The translations under genes were made by a program, and so were the position numbers. The notes below the pieces were generated by a model. The model saw nothing but the letters and a program-made list of their open reading frames with translations, had not been told where the DNA came from and did no database searches. A stretch of 64,000 nucleotides of DNA from Epiperipatus broadwayi (taxonomy: Eukaryota > Onychophora > Udeonychophora > Euonychophora > Peripatidae), in assembly GCA_028023455.1 (NCBI GenBank), contig JAQFVV010006732.1:124001-188000 (forward strand), written 5' to 3'. Positions 24,640 through 39,694 of this stretch are shown one piece after another; positions within the stretch are counted from its first letter, which is position 1, and every line of letters begins with the position of its first letter.

Positions 24640-25790
24640 CTAGCCAAGCCCCAGAATTTTCTAGGATTCCCTATATATAATTCCCAACCTGCCATGTCAG
24701 AACATGTGCAGAATACCATCATTGACTCAACAAATCATCTTACACAGACACTCTCAAGAGTATATTTGTCACTCCAAGGCAAGGTGGCCTTAATAAACAT
24801 GAAAGTAAGGTAAAAAATAGCCTACTACCTGCCCATCAAATCCGTATCGAATATGTTCATTAATAAAATCAATAAAATATGTGTGAGTATGGGCTGGAAG
24901 TGCCAGATTACCTCCATTAGCATTTCAAGAATGCGATACAACATAAAACTCAATGGAATGTCTCTACATACTGTTCAAGCCATTAACTATCAAAAAGGCC
25001 ACACACTAATTTTCAACCTTATTCAAAAATTTGTCCAACTACTAATATTAAGAGAAGTAATACCTGCAGACACCCCCTCCTGTCAAGGCTGGTTGGCTAG
25101 ACCAACTAATTTCCTTACTAACACAACATAACAGCACCACTCTGATGTATTCAAAACCAAAATTAATATATGGAATGCACAAAATTTAATAAGCCCTAAA
25201 CAACCTCAAATTAAACCAAGTCTTGGCTATTCCAATTACAAAATCACCACTTTATTCAAATTCTGGACATTGGAACCCAAATTGCTCGACTATGTAATAA
25301 AGGTGAACCTAAATGCAATGCATACCAACTGGTTCCTTCATTATAAAAGAGGTAAAACATAGACCCAATTTCTTCAAACTGTTTATTGCATGAAGAAACA
25401 TTTGAACACATTATGCTTTATTGCATGGGATTGGGAATGATTAAACTCATAATATCTCAAAATAGTATTATTGATTACTATAAAATTCTATCAGTCAAAG
25501 AGTGTATTAAGGAAAGAAACTTCCCCACCATTAGTATGGAAATCTTTGTTACATATTCTATCTGGGTGACAAGATGTAAATTAAAGTTTAGGATTCCCAG
25601 CCAAAAACAAACCCTTTCTTTCTTGCAACACTTTCAAAACTACAAAAGAAAGACAGAATGCTCTCTTCAAAGTATCTACATGAACATACATGAAAACTTT
25701 TCAAAATATCCTATCTACAAAATGACTCAAATCCTAATGGTTGATAAACTATATAACAGGTAAAAGAAACACTCAAATATCTGATTAATT
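24640..25790 (+). pseudogene. LINE ORF2 relic: post-RT and C-terminal segments
   Basis: Plus-strand reading gives FLGFPIYNSQPAMSEHVQNT, SRVYLSLQGKVALIN and SNMFINKINKICVSMGWK. These align in order with the minus-strand LINE at 7850-7590 (FLGFPFYLGTNGMTQKIQN, KSYLSICAKVTLYTQ). Further on, KVNLNAMHTNWFLHY near 25302-25350 matches KFNLNALPTTYFLRF. A zinc-finger-like NCLLHEETFEHIMLYC near 25379-25425 follows, where the second cysteine of the usual CX2C is replaced. Stops and frameshifts break it into the open pieces 24853-25131 and 25386-25763. RT is absent, so this is a 5'-truncated copy, as is common for LINEs. It lies between two PLE relics. Confidence 0.8.
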
Positions 25791-25959
25791 TATAGACATA
25801 AAATCAAATGTCCTAAACACACACTAATTTTTCTCTGACCTATGATCTGACTAAGCAAACAAATCAGATCTCGTCTCATTCTATAGAAACTCTTGGAGAA
25901 CTTATAACAATATAAATATTTATAACTACCATTGAAAACTTTTGTATATACCTATTATC

Positions 25960-26471
25960 AATAAATCAAAAATTTTTAAATAAATAGTTTACTTTAAATT
26001 GTTGAAATTATTCAGATTGTATAAAAGAATATCAATAATGTCTTTAGGACCACAACCAATAAAATCATCAACATATCTAGTATAAATTTTAATACCTTCA
26101 AAATTATAAGAATTAAATATAATATCTTCATATTTTGACAACATAAGGTTACAAATTTCTGCTACCATAGGTAATCTCTTTGGCCATGCTTTATCCATTT
26201 TATAAAAATATGTTGCAATAATATTATCAATTATAAATTTTAGTGATTCAATAATAAAATTTATTAAATGCTTATTTACAGACATATTAAGTAGTTCAAT
26301 TTCAATTAAACTTATAGATTCAAGATGATCAATTGACCCATACAATTCTGTTACATCCAATGAAGCTAGCAGATCATTGTCATTTATTTTTATACTTTTA
26401 ATTCTGTCAACAAATTCATAAGAATATGCAATTGTATATCTTCCAAAACCCAACATATCTATATGCCACAT
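25960..26471 (-). pseudogene. Penelope-like element relic, reverse transcriptase
   Basis: A 160-codon minus-strand ORF (26471-25989) shows PLE-type RT motifs. LLASLDVTELYGSID is motif A with its catalytic D. RLPMVAEICNLMLSKYED corresponds to the PLAEIFM-like motif B. YTRYVDDFIG is motif C with the YVDD catalytic pair. Just after it, FNNLK meets the sequence that in the 35.26 kb copy leads into TIENEQNG, but a deletion and a stop follow. The N-terminal fingers are missing. Whether it is the same insertion as 24412-24602 is unclear, because a LINE fragment lies between and the ends overlap slightly in PLE coordinates. Confidence 0.85.
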
Positions 26472-29084
26472 ACAGAAACACAGACAACCTCACACAAACT
26501 TACTAGTAGACATGCCAACATCTCATTGTATATGTAGTGCTCATGAAGTGAACTGCCTTCCACCACAGAGCATAGCAACATTTATCAGGCACGACACCTA
26601 TGTAATACCTATTTTTCTTTTCTGCACCTCAGTCAATTTGCCCCTAGATACATTATTGACTTTAGCAACCATTTCTTTCAGAAAATGCAACAAATTAAGG
26701 GCTTGTATCCCATTGTCAGGTTTCCATTCATCAAATAAGCAACACTTGTATTAACAAATTCTAACCTACATCATATTGCAATAGGTCCACACTGTATCAA
26801 ATTTTCAGAAAAGGTCATTAAGACCAGTTTAAGCTCAATATGCTTCCTCTAATTTCACCACTTCAGTTTGTGAAGAGGGACTGATACTACTCAGGTTGCA
26901 CTCATGTTCAAAGAAATATTGAAATCTGTTCAAGACCAAAAAATATCCTAATAGCACTACAAGTTGATAATAAAGTGGTCTTTGATATGGTGCATGACAA
27001 AACACTAATTGATATGCTTTCTGCAAACATCATACCATGCACAGTTTTATAACTGATCATTATTTTTCTCCTGAGCTGTGAGATTCTCATTGTTTGTGTA
27101 GAATTTTCCAATTATTTACCTCTATTCAATTTATCTTACAAGATTATCTCTAAGCCTATTTTAAATTTTGTATTATTCTCACATGTTTATTATATCATTA
27201 TACTAACACATTTTTCAATATCAACAAAAATAACAGGCATCTGCATTTTAATGCCCAGCAAATTATTGCATGTAATGTCTACATATCCATCTTTTGTCTT
27301 CATGCAAATATTTCCCAGACACTTTACATCTTCTAACCAACTCAAAATTTAATATTGAGAAACCTGCATACTGGTAACTGTACACAAATAAGCTCTATAT
27401 TCAAATCTTTATATGCCAAACCATGGAAATTTTAGGCTTTACATTCCTCTTAGGCCATATACCATGAAGCAAACTATCCAAAATAAGCTTAGATGTTACA
27501 CAATCCAGGATACCACCTCTCTATTTAGAGCATATCTCAGTTAAATAAAAAACATAGCCATTTAATTTACTAATTCTATCCCAAACCAATCATTAACTAG
27601 TTACCATAAAATTCACAAAATCTTTCACAAACAACATTTCATCTCTATGCAGCAAGTTACTGTTAAGAAAAAAGATGGTGTTTCAATAACTTAAGTGTGA
27701 CATCCTATCCCATGACTCTATATAAATTGGAACTTCATACCATATATTTTTAGCCAAAATACAGGATGGCACACTTCTTGTCTTTACCAAGGATTACTCC
27801 TTGTCACTACAATTTCTTATTTCTGTTATACCCACTGCAAACCAGTGCCTTCTCTTCTTGATATATTCCATCTTTCATTTAATTATACAAAATATCCCTT
27901 TCCAATTCTACTTTATTCATCACTTAAACACATCCAGTTGCTACTTGATTAATTGTATAGATTTTCTCCTGCACAACTCCTCACTTGTTGGATATGAGCA
28001 CCAAACAATTCATATGATTTTCTTTGATATTTTGCTCCAAATTAACAACAATGTACTACCTACATCATTTGTCTATGACATCCTTAGTTCTACAAAAACA
28101 TAAATTTATTCTGTAGCCTATGCCACACAGAAAAAAGTGATATAGCAGCATATATTATGTTCCTGTCAAGTTTTAAATAGAATTCTGGTGGATATCATGG
28201 TCAGCACATACAGATGGCCACACATTTTGCAGAAATTGATACATTCTTACCAAAAGCCTAAAATGACGATAGTTATCACCTTAATCTTGTATGGGTTCTG
28301 GTATATCTGGTATACTTTTACACTGGAGCACTACACCAAATGACATTAATTCACATTCACCAACATACAAAAATAACTGAGGGTCTGGGATGCTAAAATT
28401 GCTCACTGACATATCTATGCTGCAATATGGTCCTTTGTCAAACAATCTGATACTTTATAATCCAGCCATATATCAATATGTGATGGAAAATCCTGACAAG
28501 TTACTATTCAGACAAAAATTTACTCTTCATCAATCATTTTCTTAACCTGTAATCATGTTCATGGATATAGCTGAATCCATCTAATCAGCTCATGCAATAT
28601 GAAGAAAACAATATAGCAGGTAATATGCAGACTCATATAGCAGTTCATTACAGAAGCAAAAACTTTTAAGTGTACCAGTCCTGTTAGTATAAATAACAAC
28701 CTAGCACCAGATTGGTTCATTTCTATCCCATCTCCCAACTAAGACAACTTATGTAACCACTGTTAATACATTTGTCATTTTGTGTACACATTAAACACAA
28801 AATGTAATTGGTCTTATGCATTAATTATTTGGATTAACCTATGTTGATTTTATGTAATTAAATTATGTGAAATTTAGTAGCCCTTTGTATCCATCATATT
28901 ATAACCATTATATTATCAATAGCCATGAATTATAACATGTAAAATACAATATCTTCAAAACTATTACATTTAACAATCACTCCAATAAATTTATGTGCAC
29001 ATGTAACTTTGCAATCATTTGTAAATATGCTCTATGTAAATCATATAATTCTTGTGAATCAATTAAGATTATAATTGAAACATA
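26472..29084. other. Unassigned, A/C-rich plus strand
   Basis: No domain is recognisable. The plus strand is markedly poor in G compared with other parts of the window, a skew shared with plus-strand LINE relics on both sides. It may be very old LINE sequence. The 80- and 100-codon ORFs at 26512-26754 and 27801-28103 are not supported by anything else. Confidence 0.45.
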
Positions 29085-29340
<256 letters not shown>

Positions 29341-30569
29341 TTACAGTAATTCAATGAACTGCAGCTTATTAATAAGATTTCAACATTTACAATTTACAAC
29401 ACAGAATTACAAAGTTCAAAAGGCAGCCAAATTTATAAAAAAGTTTTTAAAAATAATCTATTAATAAATAACAATGCAATTAACAATATTTCAACGCCTA
29501 CTAAAGCAGCTTTACATTTCAGAAAAAAAAACATCTGTGACCTCAATCAATTAAACCTCAAGAAGACAAGAATACCAACTCTCACCTCTCACCACCATCT
29601 GAATCAATGTTTTCTTAGCAATGATCCATAAGCAATTTAAGAATAGCATTTTATAAAAATTACATATTACAAATAAAAGATCCACCCTAGACTTTGGTGA
29701 TATCAGCAATAGATAAAAACTTCACCCTAGACTTGGGTGATATCAACAACAGACTCCAATGTTTTTCTATAATTTTCCTAGACAATTACTATATGAAGCA
29801 ATGACCTTTTTCAGTTCCATGAGGTACAATTAATCATATATCAGACCATTCATTTTTAAGATGAATAGCCATTGGATTATATCAATCAGCTCAGAAAAAA
29901 TAGTTTTAACTCAAATTAAATTCTGTGGTAACTTTGACTTGATTACAGTCAAGCAGAATTGACATAGTTATGTCACGAGAGTGCTAAAGAATGCCAACTT
30001 TATTCACACACCCCAGGCTATTCAATGAAAAATGCAGCCATTTGGCAATTACATTCTTTCAGTTCATCTATATAAAAGATATCCATATTCTTATGAGCAC
30101 TAATAGGTAAGAGTTTTGAATACAGATTTTCTCAGACATTCATCTTAATATTATTCTTACACAGATCCTAGTCAACAAAGCCACATTGTCAGTATATATC
30201 TGAGAAATAAAACCACAGTATTATTTATGTGGCTAGCAAGATTATCTTATGACACAGTACAATAATACCCAGGTATCAGAAAATCAACTTCTACATTCAA
30301 CCCAATTAAACTCCCAAACACACCTGATTCAAGCTGCATCTGTTACCTCCTCCCTTTTACACACCCAGTCTTCTATTCAGAGCCTTAACAATTTATATCT
30401 TTTTCTAATTTAATTATCCAAGCAATTTTAAAATACCTAAACTGATGATCTTTTAGATTAACCATAAATCACAAATACTATAATAAATAAAATTGCAGAA
30501 ATTATGAAAACAATCTCTCTATGCATTTAATCTATATTTACACCACATACACACACCTCCAATTAAACA
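29341..30569. other. Unassigned, A/C-rich plus strand
   Basis: Apart from a 40 bp tandem duplication at 29683-29753, nothing is recognisable. Confidence 0.45.
29683..29753. repeat. Two-copy tandem duplication, 40 bp period
   Basis: CACCCTAGACTTTGGTGATA followed by TCA-CAA-AGA-type sequence is repeated 40 bases later with four or five changes. Confidence 0.8.
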
Positions 30570-31650
30570 TGGATGTCTGAAAAATTTTCACAAAAAAAAA
30601 AGAAGTCAAAAGCAATTGATGCTATACTCATGTCAATGTCTGATAATTTTACAGATAATTGTAACAGCAACATGGAATTAGAAAATCTCTCACATAGTTC
30701 TACTAATTCAACAGGAAAAACTTTAGCCTATAAACATTTAACTCATAAATCAATATATATTACTATTATAACTCTTTTGCCAAACCTCTATGATATTTAA
30801 AGCAGCAGAACTTAATGTACACAACCTTAACTCATTATAAAACTATTCCAATTAAAAGAATAGTTAACTAGTATAAAGTCTCACATGCTTGAACTACTTG
30901 AAACTAATTATAAGGAATGTTAGATTGAACCTATTACTTATATCAGTAGACAAGGCTTTTGTGCCTGCTCCAAAGATACTCCATCTCCATCAACAGGTAA
31001 AAGTCTTATTATTTCTTTTCAATACTGAGATTTAAAATCTTATTCATTGATTCTCTTTTCTTAATCACTATATTTCATGACTGCATCACAGTGTTAAACA
31101 TCATCTTCATTGATACCCCTCCCCAGTCTAATCATGAAGGATTATATCTTTCTGACTAAATTTTCTGATTGCCACTGCTATCTGCTAACTATTTTAATAA
31201 AGAATTTTAATATAAACACTCCTACATTTACTTCCAAATGATTTTAACTTATCACATTTCCGCATTTGTGTTCTCAGGGCTTTTTAACACCAGATTCAGT
31301 AAAACATTTGTAGGCAGAGATATGACACACTCATATACCTCTTCTTTTATCTATCTCATGTTGAATCACTTGATTGAGCTTATATTTCATCCAACTACAT
31401 TTTTTGGTCTCTCTGCATAAAGTCTCACTTTCAATTTCAATGACATACCCACCACTTCAATTCACCAATAATAAAACAATCTGGGTACTTTACCTTTCAT
31501 CCACCACTGAGTTTTTGTTTTTGTGAAACTTACATTATTCTGTATAAGCTAGAACACATAGCTCTAGATCCAGTTCAAAAATACAAAGCTTTCATTAACG
31601 TTTTATTTTTTAACATCCACAACCCCCCCGCCACACATACTTTTTTGTCT
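30570..31650 (+). pseudogene. LINE ORF2 relic: endonuclease domain
   Basis: The plus-strand reading MLELLETNYKEC near 30886 and SRQGFCACSKDT near 30950-30985 match the minus-strand LINE segment (LLETKI, VSQGFCACSRDS). Later ETYIILYKLEHIALDPVQKY near 31530-31590 matches ETYIMLQKLQNMLLDPVQKY. The middle of the domain is too decayed to show the GDFN motif. The 75-codon ORF at 30573-30800 upstream may be part of the same element but has no diagnostic motif. No RT follows. Confidence 0.65.
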
Positions 31651-33963
<2,313 letters not shown>

Positions 33964-35254
33964 CTAAAACAAACATATCAAAAGAAAATCTGAAAAATTT
34001 CGATTGTTGACATAAAAACCTTCACTTCAATATATATATAATATAAAATTTACATTAGTTATTGCTATTATGAAAATAAAACATACCTTTAAATAAACTA
34101 ATTCACATAAAGCTTACAATTTAATTGATTAGCTAAAGATAGATAAATCAATATTATAAGATTATTAATAATAAAAAAGATAAATTAAGTTGAATAGTTT
34201 ATGGTTATTTTAACTTCTATAAGTTTCACTTACAATAAATGAAAAAGTTTGATAAAGAAATAAAAAAATATTTGGTAAAAATATTTTAAAGATACAACTT
34301 TTTTTTTTTCGATCACTATTATGAAGTAGTTTTACTTTTTAAAAAAGAAAAAGTTATACCTTGCTTTATTTAATAAATTGACGTCATTTGGGAAAACAGA
34401 TATGAGATTCAGCTTTATATATATATATTGTTACAGAATGATTTGGGAAAACAGATATGAGATGCGTATAGAGGTGAATAAAACATCTATCTCATATATA
34501 TGCCAAATTATGAGACTTTTGAGAGAAATCTATAATTTGTATGGCTCACGAGCGAGAGATTCTATTAATATTTATGGAATTTGTAATTTCAGAATACATA
34601 ATTATGCCTGATGACAGTAAAGACATACACATATGTATGAAATCTAATTCCCCCACTGACACTATCACAATCTGAATGTATTTCGTTATTAAATAATACT
34701 AGCTTTTTGACTATATCTATCTTTGATAAATATATTTGGGGGATGTGAATTGGTGTTCAAATTCATAGACCTATATGAATAATATAAAATGAAATAACTA
34801 AAACTAGAGTTTTAGTTTAATAGATAAATATTTTACTTACAATGGTAACTAGAAGATAGGTCATAAAATCACATATTAATATAACATTAGCTTATAATAA
34901 CTAGTATGCATCTATTTACTTTATGGGTGATTTCAAACAAGGGTAGTAAGCTGGAAGTAAATGCTGATATACATTCACCTTAATTTCACTTATAATAACT
35001 TATTACTGGAATCATTAACTTATTAAGGTCTATGTTAGGGATTAAATCTAAATGAGTTATCATGGCAAGTATCATTATAGAATTATTTATGTTTTTTGTA
35101 GTTTAAGGAAGCTTCCTTCAATTGAATATGTAAATGTCTTTGTTTACTTTATATAACACTATACATAAAATTATTTTTTACATTTGTATATAACAAGTTA
35201 AATAAAATTAAGAATAAAAAAACAATGAAACACTGAATAATCAACTAATGATTA
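33964..35254. other. Unassigned AT-rich stretch
   Basis: It contains a 55 bp-period tandem duplication near 34386-34463 and no recognisable coding sequence. Confidence 0.5.
34386..34463. repeat. Directly repeated 23-mer, 55 bp apart
   Basis: ATTTGGGAAAACAGATATGA, extended by GAT, occurs at 34386 and again, identical, at 34441. The intervening sequence includes a short (TA)n run. Confidence 0.9.
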
Positions 35255-36062
35255 ATTTAAGGAATTTAAAATGGACTATTGAGAATGAACAAAATGGAAA
35301 AATAAAATTTTTGGATTTACAAATATTTAGAGATGCTACTGATACACAAAATGGCACGTCTGAAATCATTTCTGCATTACAAAGATAAATTATGTAAATA
35401 TAAGAGTGATAAAATTTTAAATATTGAACTCTTTACTAATGAACTTTTAAAAGTTGGTTATGATAAAAACCAAATATTGCCTACAGTAAATTCATTTAAT
35501 AATAAGAAGAGTGTTTGCAATGTTACTTTAGATAATAAAAAATGGATATCTATGCCATTTGTAAATAACATGCAGTCTAAATTAATTAAGAATATATTTA
35601 AAAAAAAGTATAATTTTTCATTTTATGTTCCTCTGAATGTTAATTGATTGATTAACAATTCTAAGAGTATAATTCCTAAATTGCAAAGAAGTAATATAAT
35701 TTATTATATTTCATGTGGATGTCAAAACATTTACATCAGTGAATCGAGATGTTCTGTGGAAAAAAAGTTTGAAGGAGCATCAATTATTATATAAACGAAT
35801 TAAAAATAATGTAAATAGTCAATTTAATACAACTTCAGTATTTTTTGACCATGAAAAAACTTGTAATTATAAATTTGCATTTAATAGTAATGAAATAAAA
35901 ATATTAATGGAAGAAAAAAATCATAAAAAGACGATAATTAAAGAGGCAATATTAATTGATAAATATAAGAATGATGTTATTAATAGGCAGTCACAAATAT
36001 GGCCACACACAGCTTATGGAAATATATGTAATATTAAGTGTGAATATTTGAAATTCAGTTAA
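35255..36062 (+). pseudogene. Penelope-like element relic, linker and GIY-YIG endonuclease
   Basis: The reading starts NLKWTIENEQNGKIKFLDL near 35258, the conserved segment after the PLE reverse transcriptase. After a frameshift it continues in the 35333-35647 frame (LFTNELLKVGYDKNQILPTV, then MPFVNNMQSKLIKNIFKKKY). A TGA stop and another frame lead into SNIIYYISCGCQNIYISESR near 35692-35750, the GIY-YIG signature. Here the second part reads YIS, whereas the related copy at 18.7 kb keeps YIG. The open frame 35715-36062 carries the C-terminal tail ending ILIDKYKNDVINRQ, which is shared with the copies at 42.3 and 47.3 kb. RT is missing, so the copy is 5'-truncated and inactive. It is followed at once by a hammerhead-like motif. 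Confidence 0.9.
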
Positions 36063-36064
36063 AG

Positions 36065-36098
36065 CTGACGAGGATTACCACATAATCGAAAGCGCTAC
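36065..36098 (+). ncRNA. Hammerhead ribozyme-like motif in PLE 3' region
   Basis: CTGACGA (36065-36071) fits the CUGANGA core. A 5 bp stem II GATTA / TAATC (36073-36077 with 36083-36087) follows, then GAAA (36088-36091). Next come GCGC, able to form the very short stem III seen in PLE hammerheads, and UA, giving a CUA cleavage triplet with the scissile bond after 36097. Known biology: hammerhead ribozymes occur in Penelope-like elements, often with minimal stem III that works better as a dimer. Weak points are an extra G before stem II and poor pairing of stem I in this copy. Confidence 0.65.
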
Positions 36099-36273
36099 AA
36101 AAGAATTTATACTATCATATTGGATTTACAGTTAAAATTTATTTATTTATTTTATATATATAATATTTTATAAGAGGTACTGTATTTTTCATTTAATATA
36201 TATATACCTTGAGTTTTTCCTTGAAGCTAAATGACAAGACATATCTATACCATAATAGAATTTAAATTGTATA

Positions 36274-36617
<344 letters not shown>

Positions 36618-38090
36618 ATATATGTAATCTAAATGAATCCAATTGTTGAGAAAGCCTAATATAATAAATTGTATAATTTTAATGAAGAAAGATAAAATTA
36701 TCCCAGTTATATTTAAATAAATTGTTTATATGCCCTTCCCACTAGCTATACATGAAATTAATCTAAAATCATACAGAGCAATGGGATCTATCATTATAAT
36801 TTATTTTCAAGATTGATATGACTAACTAATCAAATATATATATCAGAAACAAAGGGAATTCTATTAAATTCAATATACACATCCAATAAGTAAATTTATG
36901 TATATCTAAACATATCAATGAATAATATAATGTGTAAGTAACTTAAAGACTAAATAATAAGTGAAATATGAAGTTATCCTCTATTAAATTGTGAATTCAA
37001 TTAATTTCATAATGACTCTGACACTAAAAGAAAAATAAGAATAAAATATTAATACTCTCTCAAATAAATTGCAAAGGCATTACTTATAAAACAAATAGTA
37101 CATCCTTTATTTTTATATTATGGTTTAATTTTAGGTAATATCAATGTTTTAAATACAAACCCAAATACAAAAAAATATATACATATATACTTGCAATAAG
37201 TATATATATATTAAATAGATAAATACATATTTGTGCTTAACAAGTATGCATTAATATAAACACAAATCCATATTTATATTTTTCAAATATTCAAAATTGA
37301 AAAAAAAAAATTGTATCCAGCAAATATAAAAATTATTGTTTAGGTCTGCATAAGAATTATTATATGAAGTTAAAAAAAAAATGAAAATAGATAAATAAAT
37401 ATAAAAAATTTTTCTAATCAAATTTATGAATATAAATTTTATTTATTAATATATATGTAACAACTCATATGCAACCCAAACCTATACGCCATATTTTAGA
37501 ATTTTAAATTACCTAAGAATTAACTTTAACATTCGTTAAACATTTGTTGTTTTTCGAAAATAAAACGCTTGAATTGAATAGAATGATATTTATAAAAACA
37601 TTTTATTTTTATAATAAAAATAAAAGTAAAAAAAAATATTGATCTCAAAAAAAAAAAAATATATATATATATCATTTTTATTAACAAAATTATTTACTAC
37701 CTTTCAAAGTTTTACTTGTTTATTTTTCTTTTCAAAAGTCAACTTGTTTTGTTGTTTTATTGCTTTATTTGTTTAATATTAGAATGCATTCTATCTAAAG
37801 TTAAATTGAAGAAATACCACGTTAGACAAAATTATTGGTTTCCAAATGTGCATATATACTTCATTTTTTTTAAATTTCTCTCCTTAAAAAAAAAATTGAC
37901 ATGTTGAATCCAGTATATTAATTAATTTTAGTTATCTCCAGATTATTATTAAATTGACCATTATAAATTCCAGATAGCTATATCAAATTTCGGCTTCAGA
38001 TGCTATGATATGCATGTGTTGAAATTTGCTTAGTTTTTCTTTTGAAACTGTTTTGGAATAAATGAAAGGAAACAGTGCAGCTCCCTGGAT

Positions 38091-38093
<3 letters not shown>

Positions 38094-38132
<39 letters not shown>

Positions 38133-38143
38133 CAATACATATA

Positions 38144-38179
<36 letters not shown>
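38094..38179. repeat. Two (AT)n microsatellites
   Basis: (TA)n at about 38094-38130 and 38145-38179 are separated by ATCAATACATATATG. They are absent from the equivalent place in copy 1 (about 1505-1520), so they expanded after the duplication. Confidence 0.93.
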
Positions 38180-38182
<3 letters not shown>

Positions 38183-38993
38183 CCAGTCATCATTTATGTA
38201 TTGATTACAGAAATTTATCTTATTCCACTATTCTTAAGAATGGCAATTTCAAAGAAACAAAGTACAACAAATTTTTATCCTTCCGTTTGTTTAATCACTA
38301 TCTTAATAATAATAATGGCTTCTTTTGTTGCTGCTGTTGTTCCATATGCTATCAAATGCTGTTTTGAAAGCCATTGTTACATATGTTTACTTTTAAACAA
38401 TCAACATTTAAAAAAAAAATTAACCATATAAAAAATATTAAATCGAAAATTTATTTGACAACTTTAAAAATATATATATACATAAATAATATTATTGCAT
38501 TTTTTTTAATAATCACTACAAATAAAATAATCTTTTTTTTGTAATCAACAATTTATATGTCTTTAATATTCACAGCGATGTACCATTAACTAATAAATAA
38601 AATAATATATCCAAACAACTATAACTAATAACCATAAACAATAATAATACTCCATATATATATAAATGGCTGCAGAAAGGAGTTTTGCTATTAACTGAAA
38701 GGAGACCCTTTGATTCCTCTTGGAGGTCTTAAAGGAACTGAGCAGGGAAAATTCCTAATATCCACTCCATACGTTCTTGTCATTGCACTGTTATTACTAT
38801 GTGATTATTCATATAGTATACAAACATGAATGGGCTGCTCACCAACATGCATTAGCCAGCATGGTGAGTTTATTGGTTTTTTACCTCTCAGTTTAAGATC
38901 AAGAAACACCATGGTCTTTCTTCTCAGTGCCTGATAAGGCAGAATGAATGTTTGTGTAAATGATAAATATTTTCCCAATACATATATACAATT

Positions 38994-39694
38994 ATGACAG
39001 ACAAAAATAAAGCATGGCCCTTATTCCCAGGAGGCTGTAAAGTCACCAACCAGGGCAGCGGTTGGTGGCCGAAGGCGGAGGGTGCTAAGAATCCCCTGAT
39101 TGCGGACCCAGGCTGCCATTTGATGACGATTTTTTATTTAGGTACTTACAACTGCAGATCACTTTCAAGTGAAGGAAGATTGCAAGAATTAAAAGAAGAA
39201 CTCTCTTATATTAAATGGGACATTATTGGACTTTGTGAAGTTAGAAGAAAAGGTGAAGAGACAATTGATTTAAAAAGTGGACATATACTCTATTATAAAG
39301 GCACAGATATTGGAAATACAAGTGGAGTAGGATTCATTATAAATAAAAAGTGGAAGAACAATATTGTGGAGATTGATGGTGTATCGGACAGAGTGGCAAG
39401 ATTAGTTATACAACTTAACAGCAGATACAAAATGCAGATAATTCAGGTTTATGCTCCAACAAGTTCTCACAGTGATGAAGTAGTAGAAGATTTTTATATG
39501 GATGTACAAAAGGCTTTTGATCAGAGTAAACACCATTTTAAAATTGTTATGGGAGACTTTAATGCTAGAATTGGTAAACAAATGAAAGATGAAAGTGCTG
39601 TAGGTAATTTTGGTTATGGTAATAGAAATGAGAGAGGACATAGACTTGTGGAGTTTGCAGAAAAAGAAAAACTTTATATTATGAATTTTTTTTT
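38994..39694 (+). pseudogene. RTE LINE, APE endonuclease domain
   Basis: Open frame from ATG 38994. The endonuclease proper starts near MTIFYLGTYNCRSL (39121, N motif). It continues with IIGLCEVRRKG (catalytic E), GVGFIINKKWKNN, IQVYAPTSSHS and VMGDFNARIG (D and N of GDFN). After the frame change comes GSDHRLVRC (SDH motif), near 39823-39850. The frame is lost in a nine-T run at 39686-39694; continuation is in the frame of 39752-41137. The domain nicks target DNA to prime reverse transcription. The first 42 codons before the domain are of unknown value and may be leader. Confidence 0.92.
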
